A stretch of 64,000 nucleotides of DNA from Hyphomonas polymorpha PS728 (GTDB taxonomy: Bacteria; Pseudomonadota; Alphaproteobacteria; Caulobacterales; Hyphomonadaceae). Below the pieces are notes generated by a model. The model had not been told where the DNA came from and made no database searches. It saw only the letters and a program-made list of their open reading frames with translations. Each line of letters begins with the position of its first letter. The first letter of the stretch is position 1. The translations under genes were made by a program, and so were the position numbers. The DNA lies in NCBI RefSeq assembly GCF_000685315.1, contig NZ_ARYM01000007.1:1-64000 (forward strand), written 5' to 3'. Below are positions 1 through 10,926 of this stretch, piece after piece.

Positions 1-109
1 GGGGCGCGGCCGGTTTTGGGGAAGGTCGGAGAGAAGGTCCCAGATTTTTACCTGGGAAATGCCGAGGGTCCCCCCTCTCCCAGAGGGCGTGGAAAGTGAG
101 GGCTGCGGC

Positions 110-148
110 GTTGGAGTTTTTTCCGGAAACCTCCAAAAAAACTCCAAC
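110..148. terminator. Perfect 13-bp inverted repeat, possible terminator
   Basis: The arms at 110-122 (GTTGGAGTTTTTT) and 136-148 are perfectly complementary around a 13-nt loop. The runs of T and A lie inside the stem rather than after it, so terminator function for the minus-strand efflux operon is plausible but not certain. Confidence 0.4.
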
Positions 149-150
149 AG

Positions 151-180
151 GAACCGGACAAATCCGGACACAAACGGACA
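151..180. repeat. 10-bp-phased CCGGACA repeat, about three units
   Basis: The three consecutive 10-base blocks 151-160, 161-170 and 171-180 each end in CGGACA (CCGGACA in the first two). The same CCGG-centred 10-bp periodicity occurs at 40894-40933. Both arrays sit just outside gene ends. The function is unknown. Confidence 0.6.
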
Positions 181-214
181 CGGCGCGGGACAGCTGGTGC
201 CATCCCGCGCCGTG
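179..214. terminator. 12-bp GC-rich hairpin downstream of the outer-membrane channel gene
   Basis: CACGGCGCGGGA at 179-190 pairs perfectly with 203-214, leaving a 12-nt loop. It lies 23 bases past the stop of the minus-strand operon. No T tract follows on the minus strand, so it may end transcription Rho-dependently or protect the 3' end. The role is inferred from position. Confidence 0.4.
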
Positions 215-237
215 CTGGGCCACTGGTGGAGCCAGAG

Positions 238-1641
238 CTAGTCAGCCCAGCCGCCACCCATGGCCATAAAGACGTTGATCTCCGCGCTAGCCTTTGCCGC
301 TTCCGATTGGACCAGCGAAGTGCGGGTTTCGATGAAGGTGCGCTCTGCATCGAGGACGCTGAGGAAGTTGGCCGAGCCGGCGCGGTAACGGGTGCGGGCA
401 AGCTGGGCGGCTTCTTCGGACGCTGCGGCAGAAGCTTCCAGGGCGGTATAGCGCTCTTTCTCGGCAGCATAGTTGGTGAGGGCGACTTCGGCCTCTTCCA
501 GCGCCGTGAGGAAGGTCTCGTCGAAATTGGCGAGGGCGATGTCCACGCCGGCCTCTGCCGATTTCAGGCGCGCGCGGGAAGCGGCCACGTTCGGGAAGTT
601 CCAGCTGATCAGCGGGCCGATACCGAAGCTGAGGCCGTCTTCCTTGAAGAGGTCACCTGTCCCGCCCAGCGACGCGGTGCTGACCGAGCCGCCGATGCTG
701 ACCGAGGGATAGAGATTTGCCGTGGCGATGCCCACACGGGCCGCCGCGCCGGCAAGCTGAAGTTCCGCCTGGCGCACATCCGGACGGCGCGCAAGGAGGG
801 CTGCGCTTTCCCCGGTGGGGAGGAGCGAGACGAGCTGCGGCATGCTCTCGCACGCGGGGACCGCTTGACTCATCTCGCGCGGGGTCTGGCCAGTCAGGCG
901 GGCCAGGCGGAACAAGGCGGCGTCACGTGCAGCGCGCACGGACGGAATATCGGCTTCGGCGCGGCGCAGCGCGGCCTCGGCCTGCACGACATCCAGGCGG
1001 ATGCCGCGGCCGGCATCGAACAGCGTGCGCGTGAGACCCAGGGTCTCTTCCTGCAGGCCATAGTTCGACTCGGCTGTTTCAAGCTGGATATTGCCGGCGC
1101 AATAATCGATCCATGCGCGGGCGGTTTCACCGGCCACCATCAGCGAGGCCGCTTGATAGGCCGCCTCCGCAGCGGCGGCATCCTGGCGGGCCGCATCAAT
1201 GCTAGCGCTGACCCGGCCGAAGATGTCGACCTCATAATTGGTCTGGAAGCCGAGGGAATAAACATCGGTCTCCACATCGCCCGGGGCAAAACTCGGATCG
1301 CGCGCATACTGACCACTGGCGGTGGCGGTGGTGGACGGAAGGAGGGCGGAGCGCGCCTCGGTGAGACCTGCGCGCACCTGCTCCAGATTTGCCGCCGCGC
1401 CGGCCAGGGTGCGGTTGTTGGCGAGTGCCGTCTGGACGAGGCTGTCCAGTTCCGGGCTGTTATAGAGGCGCCACCAGTCTTTCGGCACAGCCGCATCGGT
1501 GACCCCGGCATTCTCCGCCGAGATCAACGCGCCTTCGACGCGGGGGGTGACAGTGCTGTCAGGGGCGGCCGGGACCGTAGCGCAGGCCGCCAGGGCGAGC
1601 GCGGCAACACTGGTCAGGGTGGTGAGTTTGAAATGTGTCAT
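238..1641 (-). CDS. Outer-membrane channel lipoprotein of an RND efflux pump (NodT/OprM family)
   Basis: 467 residues, the usual size for the NodT/OprM branch of the TolC superfamily. The first 20 residues form a lipoprotein signal ending in the lipobox LAAC, with Cys20 as the lipidation site. The rest shows two similar halves rich in Ala/Glu helices, including [12 protein letters not shown] and [17 protein letters not shown], as expected for a trimeric TolC-type channel. Its start overlaps the stop of the pump gene by 4 bases (1638-1641), so the two are translationally coupled. It is the last gene of a three-gene tripartite efflux operon. The exported substrate cannot be read from sequence. 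Confidence 0.95.
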   Translation of the reverse strand: MTHFKLTTLTSVAALALAACATVPAAPDSTVTPRVEGALISAENAGVTDAAVPKDWWRLYNSPELDSLVQTALANNRTLAGAAANLEQVRAGLTEARSALLPSTTATASGQYARDPSFAPGDVETDVYSLGFQTNYEVDIFGRVSASIDAARQDAAAAEAAYQAASLMVAGETARAWIDYCAGNIQLETAESNYGLQEETLGLTRTLFDAGRGIRLDVVQAEAALRRAEADIPSVRAARDAALFRLARLTGQTPREMSQAVPACESMPQLVSLLPTGESAALLARRPDVRQAELQLAGAAARVGIATANLYPSVSIGGSVSTASLGGTGDLFKEDGLSFGIGPLISWNFPNVAASRARLKSAEAGVDIALANFDETFLTALEEAEVALTNYAAEKERYTALEASAAASEEAAQLARTRYRAGSANFLSVLDAERTFIETRTSLVQSEAAKASAEINVFMAMGGGWAD

Positions 1642-4600
1642 GCCTGGCCTCCTTCGACCGGCGTGGGTGTGTGATCGTCATGGCTGTGGTTTGAGCCGGG
1701 GAGAATTTTCGAGATCATCCGTCCAATGACATAGAAGGCCGGAGTGAAGATCAGGCCGAACACTGTCACCCCGATCATGCCGGAGAACACGGTGATACCG
1801 ATCGACTGGCGCATCTCGGCCCCTGCCCCGGTGGCGAATGCCAGGGGCATAACGCCGAAGATGAAGGCGAAGGACGTCATCAGGATGGGGCGCAGACGCA
1901 TCCGGGCTCCTGAGACGGCGGCTTCCCGCGGTGTGAGGCCGTGGTTTTCTTCCTGCTGCTTGGCAAACTCGACCAGAAGGATCGCGTTCTTGGCGGCCAG
2001 CGCGACAAGGACGATGAGACCGACCTGGGCGAGAATGTCGTTGGCCATGCCGGCGATGTTGATGCCGATGGTGGCGGCAAGGATACACATCGGGACGATG
2101 AAGATAACCGCGAAGGGAAGCGTGAAGGCTTCATACTGGGCGGCCAGGACGAGGAAGACGAAGATAACGGCCATCACGAAGATCATCGTGCTGGAATTGC
2201 CGACCGCCTTCTCCTGATAGGCCATCTCGGTCCACTCATAGCTGACGCCTTCGGGCAGAACCTGAGCGGCGATCTCTTCCATCGCTTTCAGGGATTCACC
2301 GGTGGAGACGCCAGCCGGAGTCTGGCCGTTGAGTTCGATGGCCGGGAAGATGTTGTGGCGCACCATGCGGACCGGGCCGGAGCCATCGATGATTTGAGCC
2401 ACAGCAGAGATCGGCACCATTTCACCGGTGGACGAGCGCACCTGGAACTGGCCGATGCTGGCGGCCGTTTCGCGGAACGGGGCATCTGCCTGCGCGGTGA
2501 CCCGGAACGTGCGCCCGACGAAGTTGAAGTCGTTCACATAGGTGGAACCGAGATTGGTGCCGAGGGTTGAATAGACGTCCCCCGGTTCCACGCCCAGGAG
2601 TTGGGCGCGGTCGCGGTCCACCTCCACCCGAACGGTGGGGGAGTTGGTGTCGAAGGTTGTGTAGACGCTGGTAACCCGCGGATCCTGCGCAGCGGCGCCC
2701 ATCATGGCATAGGTTGCCTGCTGGAGCGCTGCGGTGCCGACACCGGCGCGGTCCTGGATCATCATCTTGAAGCCGCCGCCCTGCCCCATGCCCTGCACAG
2801 CTGGCGGGGCAATGATGAAGGCGTTGCCTTCGGGAAGCGCCGCCATGAAATGGCCGGTGAGACGCTGGGAGATGGCAACGGCGGAGAGATCGTCGCGGCC
2901 TTTGCGTTCTTCAAAGTCTGCCAGGCGGATGAACATCGTGCCTGCATTGGACGCCGCCGAGAAGCTGGAGCCGTCCATGCCGACCATGGCGGCAACGCCC
3001 TGGACGCCTTCGGTTGCGCGCAGTTCTTCAACGACACGCCGCATCACGGTGTCGGTGCGCTCCAGCGACGCGCCGGCGGGCAGCTGGACAACGCCGATCA
3101 GGAAGCCCTGATCCTGCTCCGGAATGAAGCCCGTGGGCGTTGCCGTGAGACGCCAGCCGGTAGTGGCCAGAAGTGCGGCATACACGATCATCACGATCAC
3201 CAGCATACGGACGAGTTTGGCGACGAACGACCCATATGCGTTCGACAGCCAGTCAAAACCGTTGTTAAAAGCGTTGCCGGCAAAGCGCAGAGGGGCGAGG
3301 ATGGGGTTGCCCTTCTTGTGGCCGTGTTCTTCGTGCGGCTTCAGAAGCAGCGCGCAGAGGGCCGGCGACAGGGTGAGCGACACCAGCAGCGAGATGACCG
3401 CCGCCGAAGCGATGGCGACTGCGAATTGCTCGTAGAAGATGCCCGGAATACCGCCCATGAACAGGGTGGGCACGAACACCGAGACCAGCACGAGGTTCAT
3501 GGCAATCAGCGCGCCGCCCACCTCGTTCATCGAGGAAATGGCCGCCTGCATGGGGCTTTTGCCTTCGCGGATCGAGCGCTCGACATTCTCCACCACGACG
3601 ATGGCGTCATCCACCACGATACCCACGGCGAGCACCAGGGCGAACAGGGACAGCGAGTTGATCGAATAGCCGAGCGCCAGCTGCACGGCGAACACGCCGA
3701 TGATGGAGACCGGGATCGCGAGGATCGGGATCAGCGCCGCGCGCCAGGTTTGCAGGAAGACGAGGATGACGATCATCACCAGGAACACCGCTTCGATCAG
3801 CGCATGTTCCACCGCCGACACAGAGGCCTCAACGAACTCTGTCGGGTTATAGGGGATCATGTATTCCAGGCCTTCGGGGAATTCCTGGCTCGCCAGTTCT
3901 ATTTCCGCCAGCACATGCTCTGCGGTATCCAGCGCGTTGGAACCGGGAAGCTGGCTGACAGCCAGGCCAAGGCCGGGTTTCCCGTCGAAATAAGAACGCA
4001 TCAGATAGGTTTCAGCGCCGATATCGACACGGGCCACATCGCGCAGGCGCACGACAGAACCATCCGCATCCCGCCGGATGACAACATCCCCGAACTCATC
4101 CGGCTCGATCAGGCGGCCGCGTATCTGAACCGGGATCTGGAACTCGGGCGCGCCCGTTTCGGCAAAGGGCGCCTGGCCGAGCGTACCGCCAGCAGCCTGG
4201 ATGTTCTGGGCACGGAGGGCGGCGACAATGTCGCTGGAGGTGAGGTTCAGCGCGGCGGCGCGTTCCGGATTGATCCAGACGCGCATGGAATAGTTACCAC
4301 CCCCGAACACTTCAATGCCGCCAACCCCATTGATCCGCAGCAAGCGGTCCTTGATGGTGGAGGCGGCATAATTGGCCACGTAATCCTGATCGAGCTGGCC
4401 GCCCGGCGAGACGAGCGCAACGAGCAGAAGGAAACCGGATGCCTGCTGGTTGACGGAAACGCCTGTCTGACGCACCTGTTCGGGCAAGCGCGGCTCCGCG
4501 CGGGAGACGCGGTTCTGGACCTGAACCTGAGCGGTATCGAGATCGGTTCCCGGCTCGAAGGTAATGGTCAGCATGACCATACCGTCGGCTGTGGACGAGG

Positions 4601-4844
4601 AGGTCATGTAGATCATGCCCTCCACGCCGTTGATTTCCTGCTCCAGCGGCGCGGCAACCTGGTTAGCCACGTCTTCGGCCGATGCGCCGGGATAGGACGC
4701 GCTGACAACCACCGTGGGCGGGGCAATTTCAGGATACTGAGCAAGCGGAAGACGCGGGAACGCGAATGCGCCGAGCAGGGTGATCACAATTGAGATAACG
4801 GCCGCAAAAATGGGCCGCTTGATGAAAAAATGGGACAGGCGCAT
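1638..4844 (-). CDS. RND multidrug efflux permease (AcrB/MexB, HAE1 family)
   Basis: 1068 residues, full length for the HAE1 family of inner-membrane proton-driven drug exporters. TM1 begins after the typical short N-terminus containing FFIKRPIFA. The TM4 proton-relay pair is present in [13 protein letters not shown] and the TM10 lysine in [13 protein letters not shown]. Two large periplasmic loops, each about 300 residues, separate TM1-2 and TM7-8. It would take drugs or other amphiphiles from the periplasm or outer leaflet and pass them to the channel encoded next. A 61-base gap separates it from the upstream adaptor gene. Family assignment is secure; drug specificity is unknown. Confidence 0.97.
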   Translation of the reverse strand: MRLSHFFIKRPIFAAVISIVITLLGAFAFPRLPLAQYPEIAPPTVVVSASYPGASAEDVANQVAAPLEQEINGVEGMIYMTSSSTADGMVMLTITFEPGTDLDTAQVQVQNRVSRAEPRLPEQVRQTGVSVNQQASGFLLLVALVSPGGQLDQDYVANYAASTIKDRLLRINGVGGIEVFGGGNYSMRVWINPERAAALNLTSSDIVAALRAQNIQAAGGTLGQAPFAETGAPEFQIPVQIRGRLIEPDEFGDVVIRRDADGSVVRLRDVARVDIGAETYLMRSYFDGKPGLGLAVSQLPGSNALDTAEHVLAEIELASQEFPEGLEYMIPYNPTEFVEASVSAVEHALIEAVFLVMIVILVFLQTWRAALIPILAIPVSIIGVFAVQLALGYSINSLSLFALVLAVGIVVDDAIVVVENVERSIREGKSPMQAAISSMNEVGGALIAMNLVLVSVFVPTLFMGGIPGIFYEQFAVAIASAAVISLLVSLTLSPALCALLLKPHEEHGHKKGNPILAPLRFAGNAFNNGFDWLSNAYGSFVAKLVRMLVIVMIVYAALLATTGWRLTATPTGFIPEQDQGFLIGVVQLPAGASLERTDTVMRRVVEELRATEGVQGVAAMVGMDGSSFSAASNAGTMFIRLADFEERKGRDDLSAVAISQRLTGHFMAALPEGNAFIIAPPAVQGMGQGGGFKMMIQDRAGVGTAALQQATYAMMGAAAQDPRVTSVYTTFDTNSPTVRVEVDRDRAQLLGVEPGDVYSTLGTNLGSTYVNDFNFVGRTFRVTAQADAPFRETAASIGQFQVRSSTGEMVPISAVAQIIDGSGPVRMVRHNIFPAIELNGQTPAGVSTGESLKAMEEIAAQVLPEGVSYEWTEMAYQEKAVGNSSTMIFVMAVIFVFLVLAAQYEAFTLPFAVIFIVPMCILAATIGINIAGMANDILAQVGLIVLVALAAKNAILLVEFAKQQEENHGLTPREAAVSGARMRLRPILMTSFAFIFGVMPLAFATGAGAEMRQSIGITVFSGMIGVTVFGLIFTPAFYVIGRMISKILPGSNHSHDDHTPTPVEGGQA

Positions 4845-4905
4845 GGGTTCGTCTCTCTGGGAGGAAGAGAATGGAATAGGCTGACGGCCAGCAGGCCGCC
4901 GCGTG

Positions 4906-6099
4906 TCAGTTTGCGATGCGGCGGGCCGTCATGGCCGGACGGCTCTGGACGGTGACCGGGCCTTCGGGCGCGGTCTCATAGTCAAGCTGAACCGAAACGG
5001 GGTTGACTGTCGCGCCCGGACGGGCACGCAGCAGGCCGTTGACGATCACGCGATCATTCGCCTGGATACCCCCAGTGATGACCTGCATGTTGCCGCTGAG
5101 CGGACCCAGCTGGACCGGAACAGCCTCAACCTCGTTGCGCTCATTGACCAGGAACAGTGTTCGGCGTGTGCCATCGGTCTGGACGGCCGCTTGCGGCACC
5201 ATCAGCGCGGCGTAAGGGGCCGAGCCGTTGATACGCACTTCGCCGGTCATGCCGGGACGGATGAGCCCGTCTTCATTCTCGACCAGCGCGCGCACACGGA
5301 TCGAGCCGGTGGTGTCGCCCATGCGGTTGTCCGCAAAGATGACTTCGCCCGGGCGCGTGAAGGTGGCCTCATCCTGCAGGCGGGCCTCTGCCTTCACGGC
5401 GCCTTCGGACTGTTCGGCGCGCATGTAGCGGAGATAGTCGGCCTCGGAGACGTTGAAAGTGAAGTAGAGTTCTTCGTCGCGCACGATGGTGGTGAGAATG
5501 TCGCCGGCCGAGTTGCCACCAGCGACGAGGTTGCCGGGGTCAACATTGCGGGCCGAGACGCGGCCATCGATGGGGGCGGTCACGCGCGTGAAGCTGAGAT
5601 CAAGGCGAGCGGCCTCTACCCCGGCTTCGGCGGCGGCAACGCTGGCCTGCGCGCTGGCCAGGCTGGTGCGGTTGCGTTCGAGTTCCTCGACCGACACGGC
5701 GCCGGATTCAGCCAGCTTTTCGGAGCGTTCCAGATCCGACTGGGCCTGGCCGAGCTGCGCCTTGGCTTGAGCGAGCTGCGCTTCAGCCTGGGCGAGCGTC
5801 GCGCGGAACGGACGGTCATCGAGGGTGAACAGCAGGTCCCCTGCCTTGACGCGGGCACCATCTTCAAACGCCACCGATTTCACATAGCCGCTGACGCGGG
5901 CACGTACATCTACGCGTTCAACGGACTCGAAACGGCCGGTATAACCGTTCCAGTCAGCAACCTGGGAAGAGAGGGGGACGGCAACATCAACCTGCGGCGG
6001 GGGAGGACCGCCCTGTTCTTGTGCCTGGGGCGCGCTGCATGCCCCCACGACAAGTGCCGTTACCAGAACGGAAACGGTTGCAAAATGGCGCGAACGCAT
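4906..6099 (-). CDS. RND efflux periplasmic adaptor subunit (AcrA/MexA family)
   Basis: 397 residues. The N-terminus is a lipoprotein-like signal ([12 protein letters not shown]). It is followed by a lipoyl/barrel-sandwich region split by a helical hairpin full of Ala/Gln/Glu heptads (about residues 100-170, with repeats of the type [15 protein letters not shown]), and then the beta-barrel and membrane-proximal domains. The adaptor bridges the inner-membrane pump and outer-membrane channel. It is the first gene of the minus-strand operon. A GAAGGAAAA ribosome site precedes ATG at 6099. The divergent TetR gene and the palindromes at 6148-6205 indicate repressor control. Confidence 0.96.
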   Translation of the reverse strand: MRSRHFATVSVLVTALVVGACSAPQAQEQGGPPPPQVDVAVPLSSQVADWNGYTGRFESVERVDVRARVSGYVKSVAFEDGARVKAGDLLFTLDDRPFRATLAQAEAQLAQAKAQLGQAQSDLERSEKLAESGAVSVEELERNRTSLASAQASVAAAEAGVEAARLDLSFTRVTAPIDGRVSARNVDPGNLVAGGNSAGDILTTIVRDEELYFTFNVSEADYLRYMRAEQSEGAVKAEARLQDEATFTRPGEVIFADNRMGDTTGSIRVRALVENEDGLIRPGMTGEVRINGSAPYAALMVPQAAVQTDGTRRTLFLVNERNEVEAVPVQLGPLSGNMQVITGGIQANDRVIVNGLLRARPGATVNPVSVQLDYETAPEGPVTVQSRPAMTARRIAN

Positions 6100-6147
6100 T
6101 CATTTTTCCTTCATAAACAAGGCGGAACGGTGGGGAAACGCCTGTAA

Positions 6148-6205
6148 GTCATCAGCTGTTGACCGCATATGACGTCGCGGGAAGCGTAAGTCAACAGGTG
6201 ATGAC
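6148..6205. promoter_or_regulatory. Paired palindromic operator candidates between efflux operon and tetR gene
   Basis: Two 16-bp near-palindromes, 6148-6163 (GTCATCAGCTGTTGAC) and 6190-6205 (GTCAACAGGTGATGAC), lie in the 135-bp divergent intergenic region. Each is preceded by GTAA, so they can also be read as direct repeats. Their centres are 42 bp apart, about four helical turns. Such half-symmetric sites are typical of TetR-family dimers, and the natural ligand is the adjacent TetR protein. The binding itself is inferred. Confidence 0.7.
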
Positions 6206-6234
6206 AAATTAATTTTTGTGGGGTAGGAAAACGT

Positions 6235-6807
6235 ATGAAATGTAGTCAGCCAATCCGGCGCCGGGACGCCGCCAGCACCAAAAACGCCATCCTCTGCGCG
6301 GCGCGAACCCTGTTTGCACGCGACAGCTACGAGAATGTCGGCATCCGTGAGATCGCCTCTCTGGCGGGGGCAGATGCGGCGCTGGTGTCGCGCTATTTCG
6401 GATCGAAGGAAGAGCTTTTCGCCGCCGTGATGAATTCGGGCGAGCGCGGCGTGGACGTGATCGGCAGCGAGTTGGAAGGCCTGCCAGAGCGAGTGGGCGA
6501 GCTGATGTTCGACCCGGAAGATGACGGCAAGCCTCTGGAGGATATCCTCGTCATGCTGCATTCGGGCAACTCCCCGATTGCCGGCCCGATTGTGCGCGCC
6601 TCAATCCACGAACGGTTTCATGGGCCCTTTGCCGAGGTGATCGGCGGGGAGCATGCCAAGGAGCGCTCACAGCTGTTTGGCGCAGTATTGCTTGGCACGT
6701 CGATCAGCCAGCATATTTCCGGCGACATGACGGATGATCCAGAGGTGCGCGAAAAGTTGAAGAAGCGGCTGACGGAGATCATCCGGCTGGCAATTTCGCC
6801 GTTCTGA
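6235..6807 (+). CDS. TetR-family repressor divergent from the RND efflux operon
   Basis: 190 residues. The N-terminal helix-turn-helix (about residues 12-60) shows the family pattern, with ILCAARTLFARD leading to IREIASLAGADAALVSRYFGSKEELF. The remainder is an all-helical ligand and dimer domain with no recognisable ligand signature. Start chosen at ATG 6235 behind TAGGAAAACGT. It probably represses both the efflux operon and itself through the two palindromes at 6148-6205, with release by a pump substrate. That is the established arrangement for AcrR/TtgR-like regulators, inferred here from gene order. Confidence 0.9.
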   Translation: MKCSQPIRRRDAASTKNAILCAARTLFARDSYENVGIREIASLAGADAALVSRYFGSKEELFAAVMNSGERGVDVIGSELEGLPERVGELMFDPEDDGKPLEDILVMLHSGNSPIAGPIVRASIHERFHGPFAEVIGGEHAKERSQLFGAVLLGTSISQHISGDMTDDPEVREKLKKRLTEIIRLAISPF

Positions 6808-6896
6808 ACTCCCCCGTTTCAGGGGCTGGCGGCGCAAGCGATCCTGACTAACGGTGGAGCAGCCCCCTTCTGCCCTTCCGGAGCTGACAGACCGCC

Positions 6897-8102
6897 ATGC
6901 TGACCGCCCTGCCCTGGATTGTCTTTGCCATCGGTCTTTTCTACACGCTTGGCGGGGTGGTGCTCATCCGGCGCATGGCGATGGACCGGCTGCTGGACCA
7001 GGCGATTGCCGCCATCACCCTGAAACGCGACCGCGTTGAGGAGACGGCAACCCGCCTGCTGACGATTGGCGGCTGGCTGACCTTGGCATCGGGATTGTCG
7101 CTGATGGCGCAGAGCCGGGCGGCGCTGGTGATCTTCCCCCTGAACATCGCGGCACAGGCCGGATACCTCCTCTGGGCCGCGCGCCACCGTCCCGTCACCG
7201 ATGAGGCGGAGCGGCGCGGCCGGGTAGCGACGCGCAACGCGCTGTTGATCTATGTGGGCGTATTTGCCCTGGTACTGATGACGGAGCAGCAGAACCTATG
7301 GCGAATCTGGCTGGGCACGGGGATTGCCGGCCTGCTGGCTGATCTTGCCGCGATGGGCGCGCTGACGGCAGCATTCGTCTTTCTGCTGACAAATACCAGC
7401 AGCGGCCCCTCCAGCAGGAAGGGCAAAAACTATCCGGACTTTCTTGATCCGGAAGAGGATGAAGGGCCAGACTATGACCCCACCAAACCGCCGAGCTGCC
7501 TGCGTCTGGCGCCAGAATACCAGTGCTGGCCGCTATGGGATGACGAGACCTATACCAATATTGATCCGGAAAGCCTTGGCTTCAGCGCCGAGCTGATCGA
7601 GCGCATCCGGCGCTGGGACGAATTGTTCCAGAATGGCTACAAACCCGACGACCCGTTCAATTCAGGCTTTGCCAGCCTCGAAGAGGAACGTCTCTGGACG
7701 GATCAGGCACAGGAAATCTGGGGGGCCCTGCTGGAGGAATGGCAGGGGCCGGCTGTGAACAAGATTTCCCTGCTGCCTTATCTTTCCGCCGCAGCCCATG
7801 AGGGGCTTTCCCCTTATGACATGCCGGACGCCGAGCGCCTGCAGAAAATGGCGGACAATTGCCGCCTTCTGGAGGTGCGCGAGATGCTGGCGCGGCTGGA
7901 CACGCTGGCGACGGAGCGGCAAGCCACCGAGGCGTGGGATGGCGATACGCAGGACGACATTGCCCGCGTACAGAAGTTTTACGCCATGGTGCTGGCCCGC
8001 GTGGCGCCGCACTACCGCGTAGACGTGGCGCAGGGGCTTGAGAGCCCGGAAGCGGAAACGCGCGCCTGGGTGCAGCTGGCGCTGGATGGGCAGACGGGAT
8101 AA
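6897..8102 (+). CDS. Uncharacterised inner-membrane protein with cytoplasmic C-terminal domain
   Basis: 401 residues, family not recognised. The first 165 residues hold about four or five hydrophobic segments (one begins LPWIVFAIGLFYTLGG), separated by short Arg-rich loops. Residues from about 170 to the end are soluble and acidic, with FLDPEEDEGPDYDP, Trp-rich patches and amphipathic helices. This resembles a membrane anchor fused to a cytoplasmic interaction domain. It starts 89 bases after the tetR stop and converges on katG, sharing the bidirectional terminator at 8122-8161. Nothing in the sequence links it functionally to either neighbour. Confidence 0.75.
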   Translation: MLTALPWIVFAIGLFYTLGGVVLIRRMAMDRLLDQAIAAITLKRDRVEETATRLLTIGGWLTLASGLSLMAQSRAALVIFPLNIAAQAGYLLWAARHRPVTDEAERRGRVATRNALLIYVGVFALVLMTEQQNLWRIWLGTGIAGLLADLAAMGALTAAFVFLLTNTSSGPSSRKGKNYPDFLDPEEDEGPDYDPTKPPSCLRLAPEYQCWPLWDDETYTNIDPESLGFSAELIERIRRWDELFQNGYKPDDPFNSGFASLEEERLWTDQAQEIWGALLEEWQGPAVNKISLLPYLSAAAHEGLSPYDMPDAERLQKMADNCRLLEVREMLARLDTLATERQATEAWDGDTQDDIARVQKFYAMVLARVAPHYRVDVAQGLESPEAETRAWVQLALDGQTG

Positions 8103-8121
8103 TCGTCCCCCGTTCGGGCAA

Positions 8122-8161
8122 ATAAAAAGGGCGGCTCTCACGAACCGCCCTTCCTGTTTTT
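8122..8161. terminator. Bidirectional intrinsic terminator
   Basis: AAGGGCGG at 8127-8134 pairs with CCGCCCTT at 8145-8152 around the loop CTCTCACGAA. T-rich sequence follows on the plus strand (8157-8161), and AAATAAAAA precedes, giving a T tract for minus-strand transcripts. It sits between the convergent membrane-protein gene and katG. The loop sequence resembles that of the terminator at 54496. Confidence 0.85.
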
Positions 8162-8176
8162 CAGTTCGCTGGCCGA

Positions 8177-10402
<2,226 letters not shown>

Positions 10403-10404
10403 CT

Positions 10405-10419
10405 ATTGATCCAATCAAT
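10405..10419. promoter_or_regulatory. Palindrome upstream of katG, possible regulator site
   Basis: ATTGAT at 10405-10410 and ATCAAT at 10414-10419 form a perfect 6-bp inverted repeat around CCA, 54 to 68 bases upstream of the katG start. The position fits a promoter operator. It does not match a full OxyR consensus by eye, so the regulator is unknown. Confidence 0.4.
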
Positions 10420-10584
10420 TTTAAGCGGGCGACCTATAGAGTGAGCCTGTGGGAAGGTATCCAGATGTCCGGTAACTTCCTGGGGAGCTCGTTATTTCTG
10501 TCACTTTGACCCCGACAGCGCCGGTTAAGCGCCTTCGGGCCTCCTTGCTGCGCCCTCAGCACACACAAACGAGAATGTGAAGCA

Positions 10585-10606
10585 TTTGCAAGATTCATCT
10601 TGCAAA
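10585..10606. promoter_or_regulatory. 22-bp perfect palindrome, candidate iron-regulator operator
   Basis: TTTGCAAGAT at 10585-10594 is perfectly complementary to ATCTTGCAAA at 10597-10606 with a 2-base centre. GAGAATG (10571-10577) and CATTCTC (10608-10614) flank it. The location upstream of a siderophore receptor and the AT-rich dyad suggest a Fur-family or Irr-like site. This is inference from context. Confidence 0.55.
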
Positions 10607-10926
10607 CCATTCTCAATAGGCCTACCCGCTGTTCCGGGGTGATTTGGAGCCACTGAGTCCGCTGCGTGAAGCAGGGATCAGCCTTCTTTGCGCCCCCCAA
10701 GAGGAAAGAAACAGGAGAGGTTTTCCATCCGGCCCGATGGCCGTTCTCGGGAGGTTCTGCCCATTTCCGCCTGCGGCCCAACGAGCCGCATGGGACACCG
10801 GACCTCCCTGGCACGTTCATGGCCTGCCCTATCCCCGCGCTTTGCGGGCATTTTGACAGCCAACCTCGTCCGCGCCTGGCGCAAGCACCTGCGCCGCCCG
10901 GACGCCCCCACATTCTGGAGACGATA

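Larger units (their letters stand above)
1..237. other. Intergenic region at left edge, rich in hairpins and short repeats
   Basis: No convincing gene is visible. The stretch lies downstream of the minus-strand efflux operon. It contains two perfect inverted repeats (110-148 and 179-214) and a run of 10-bp-spaced CCGGACA units (151-180), listed separately. Short open frames here lack ribosome binding sites and overlap the hairpins. Confidence 0.6.

Noticed and set aside
226-1674. 482-codon open frame opposite the outer-membrane channel gene
   Set aside because: An antisense shadow of the GC-rich channel gene; the product has no recognisable domain and the frame has no ribosome site.
6100-6561. 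153-codon minus-strand frame through the efflux/tetR promoter region
   Set aside because: It would cover both candidate operators and the start of tetR, and has no ribosome site or family match.
10607-10926. Possible cobalamin riboswitch in the receptor leader
   Set aside because: A GCCACTG string is present, but the conserved B12-box and other core elements are missing.
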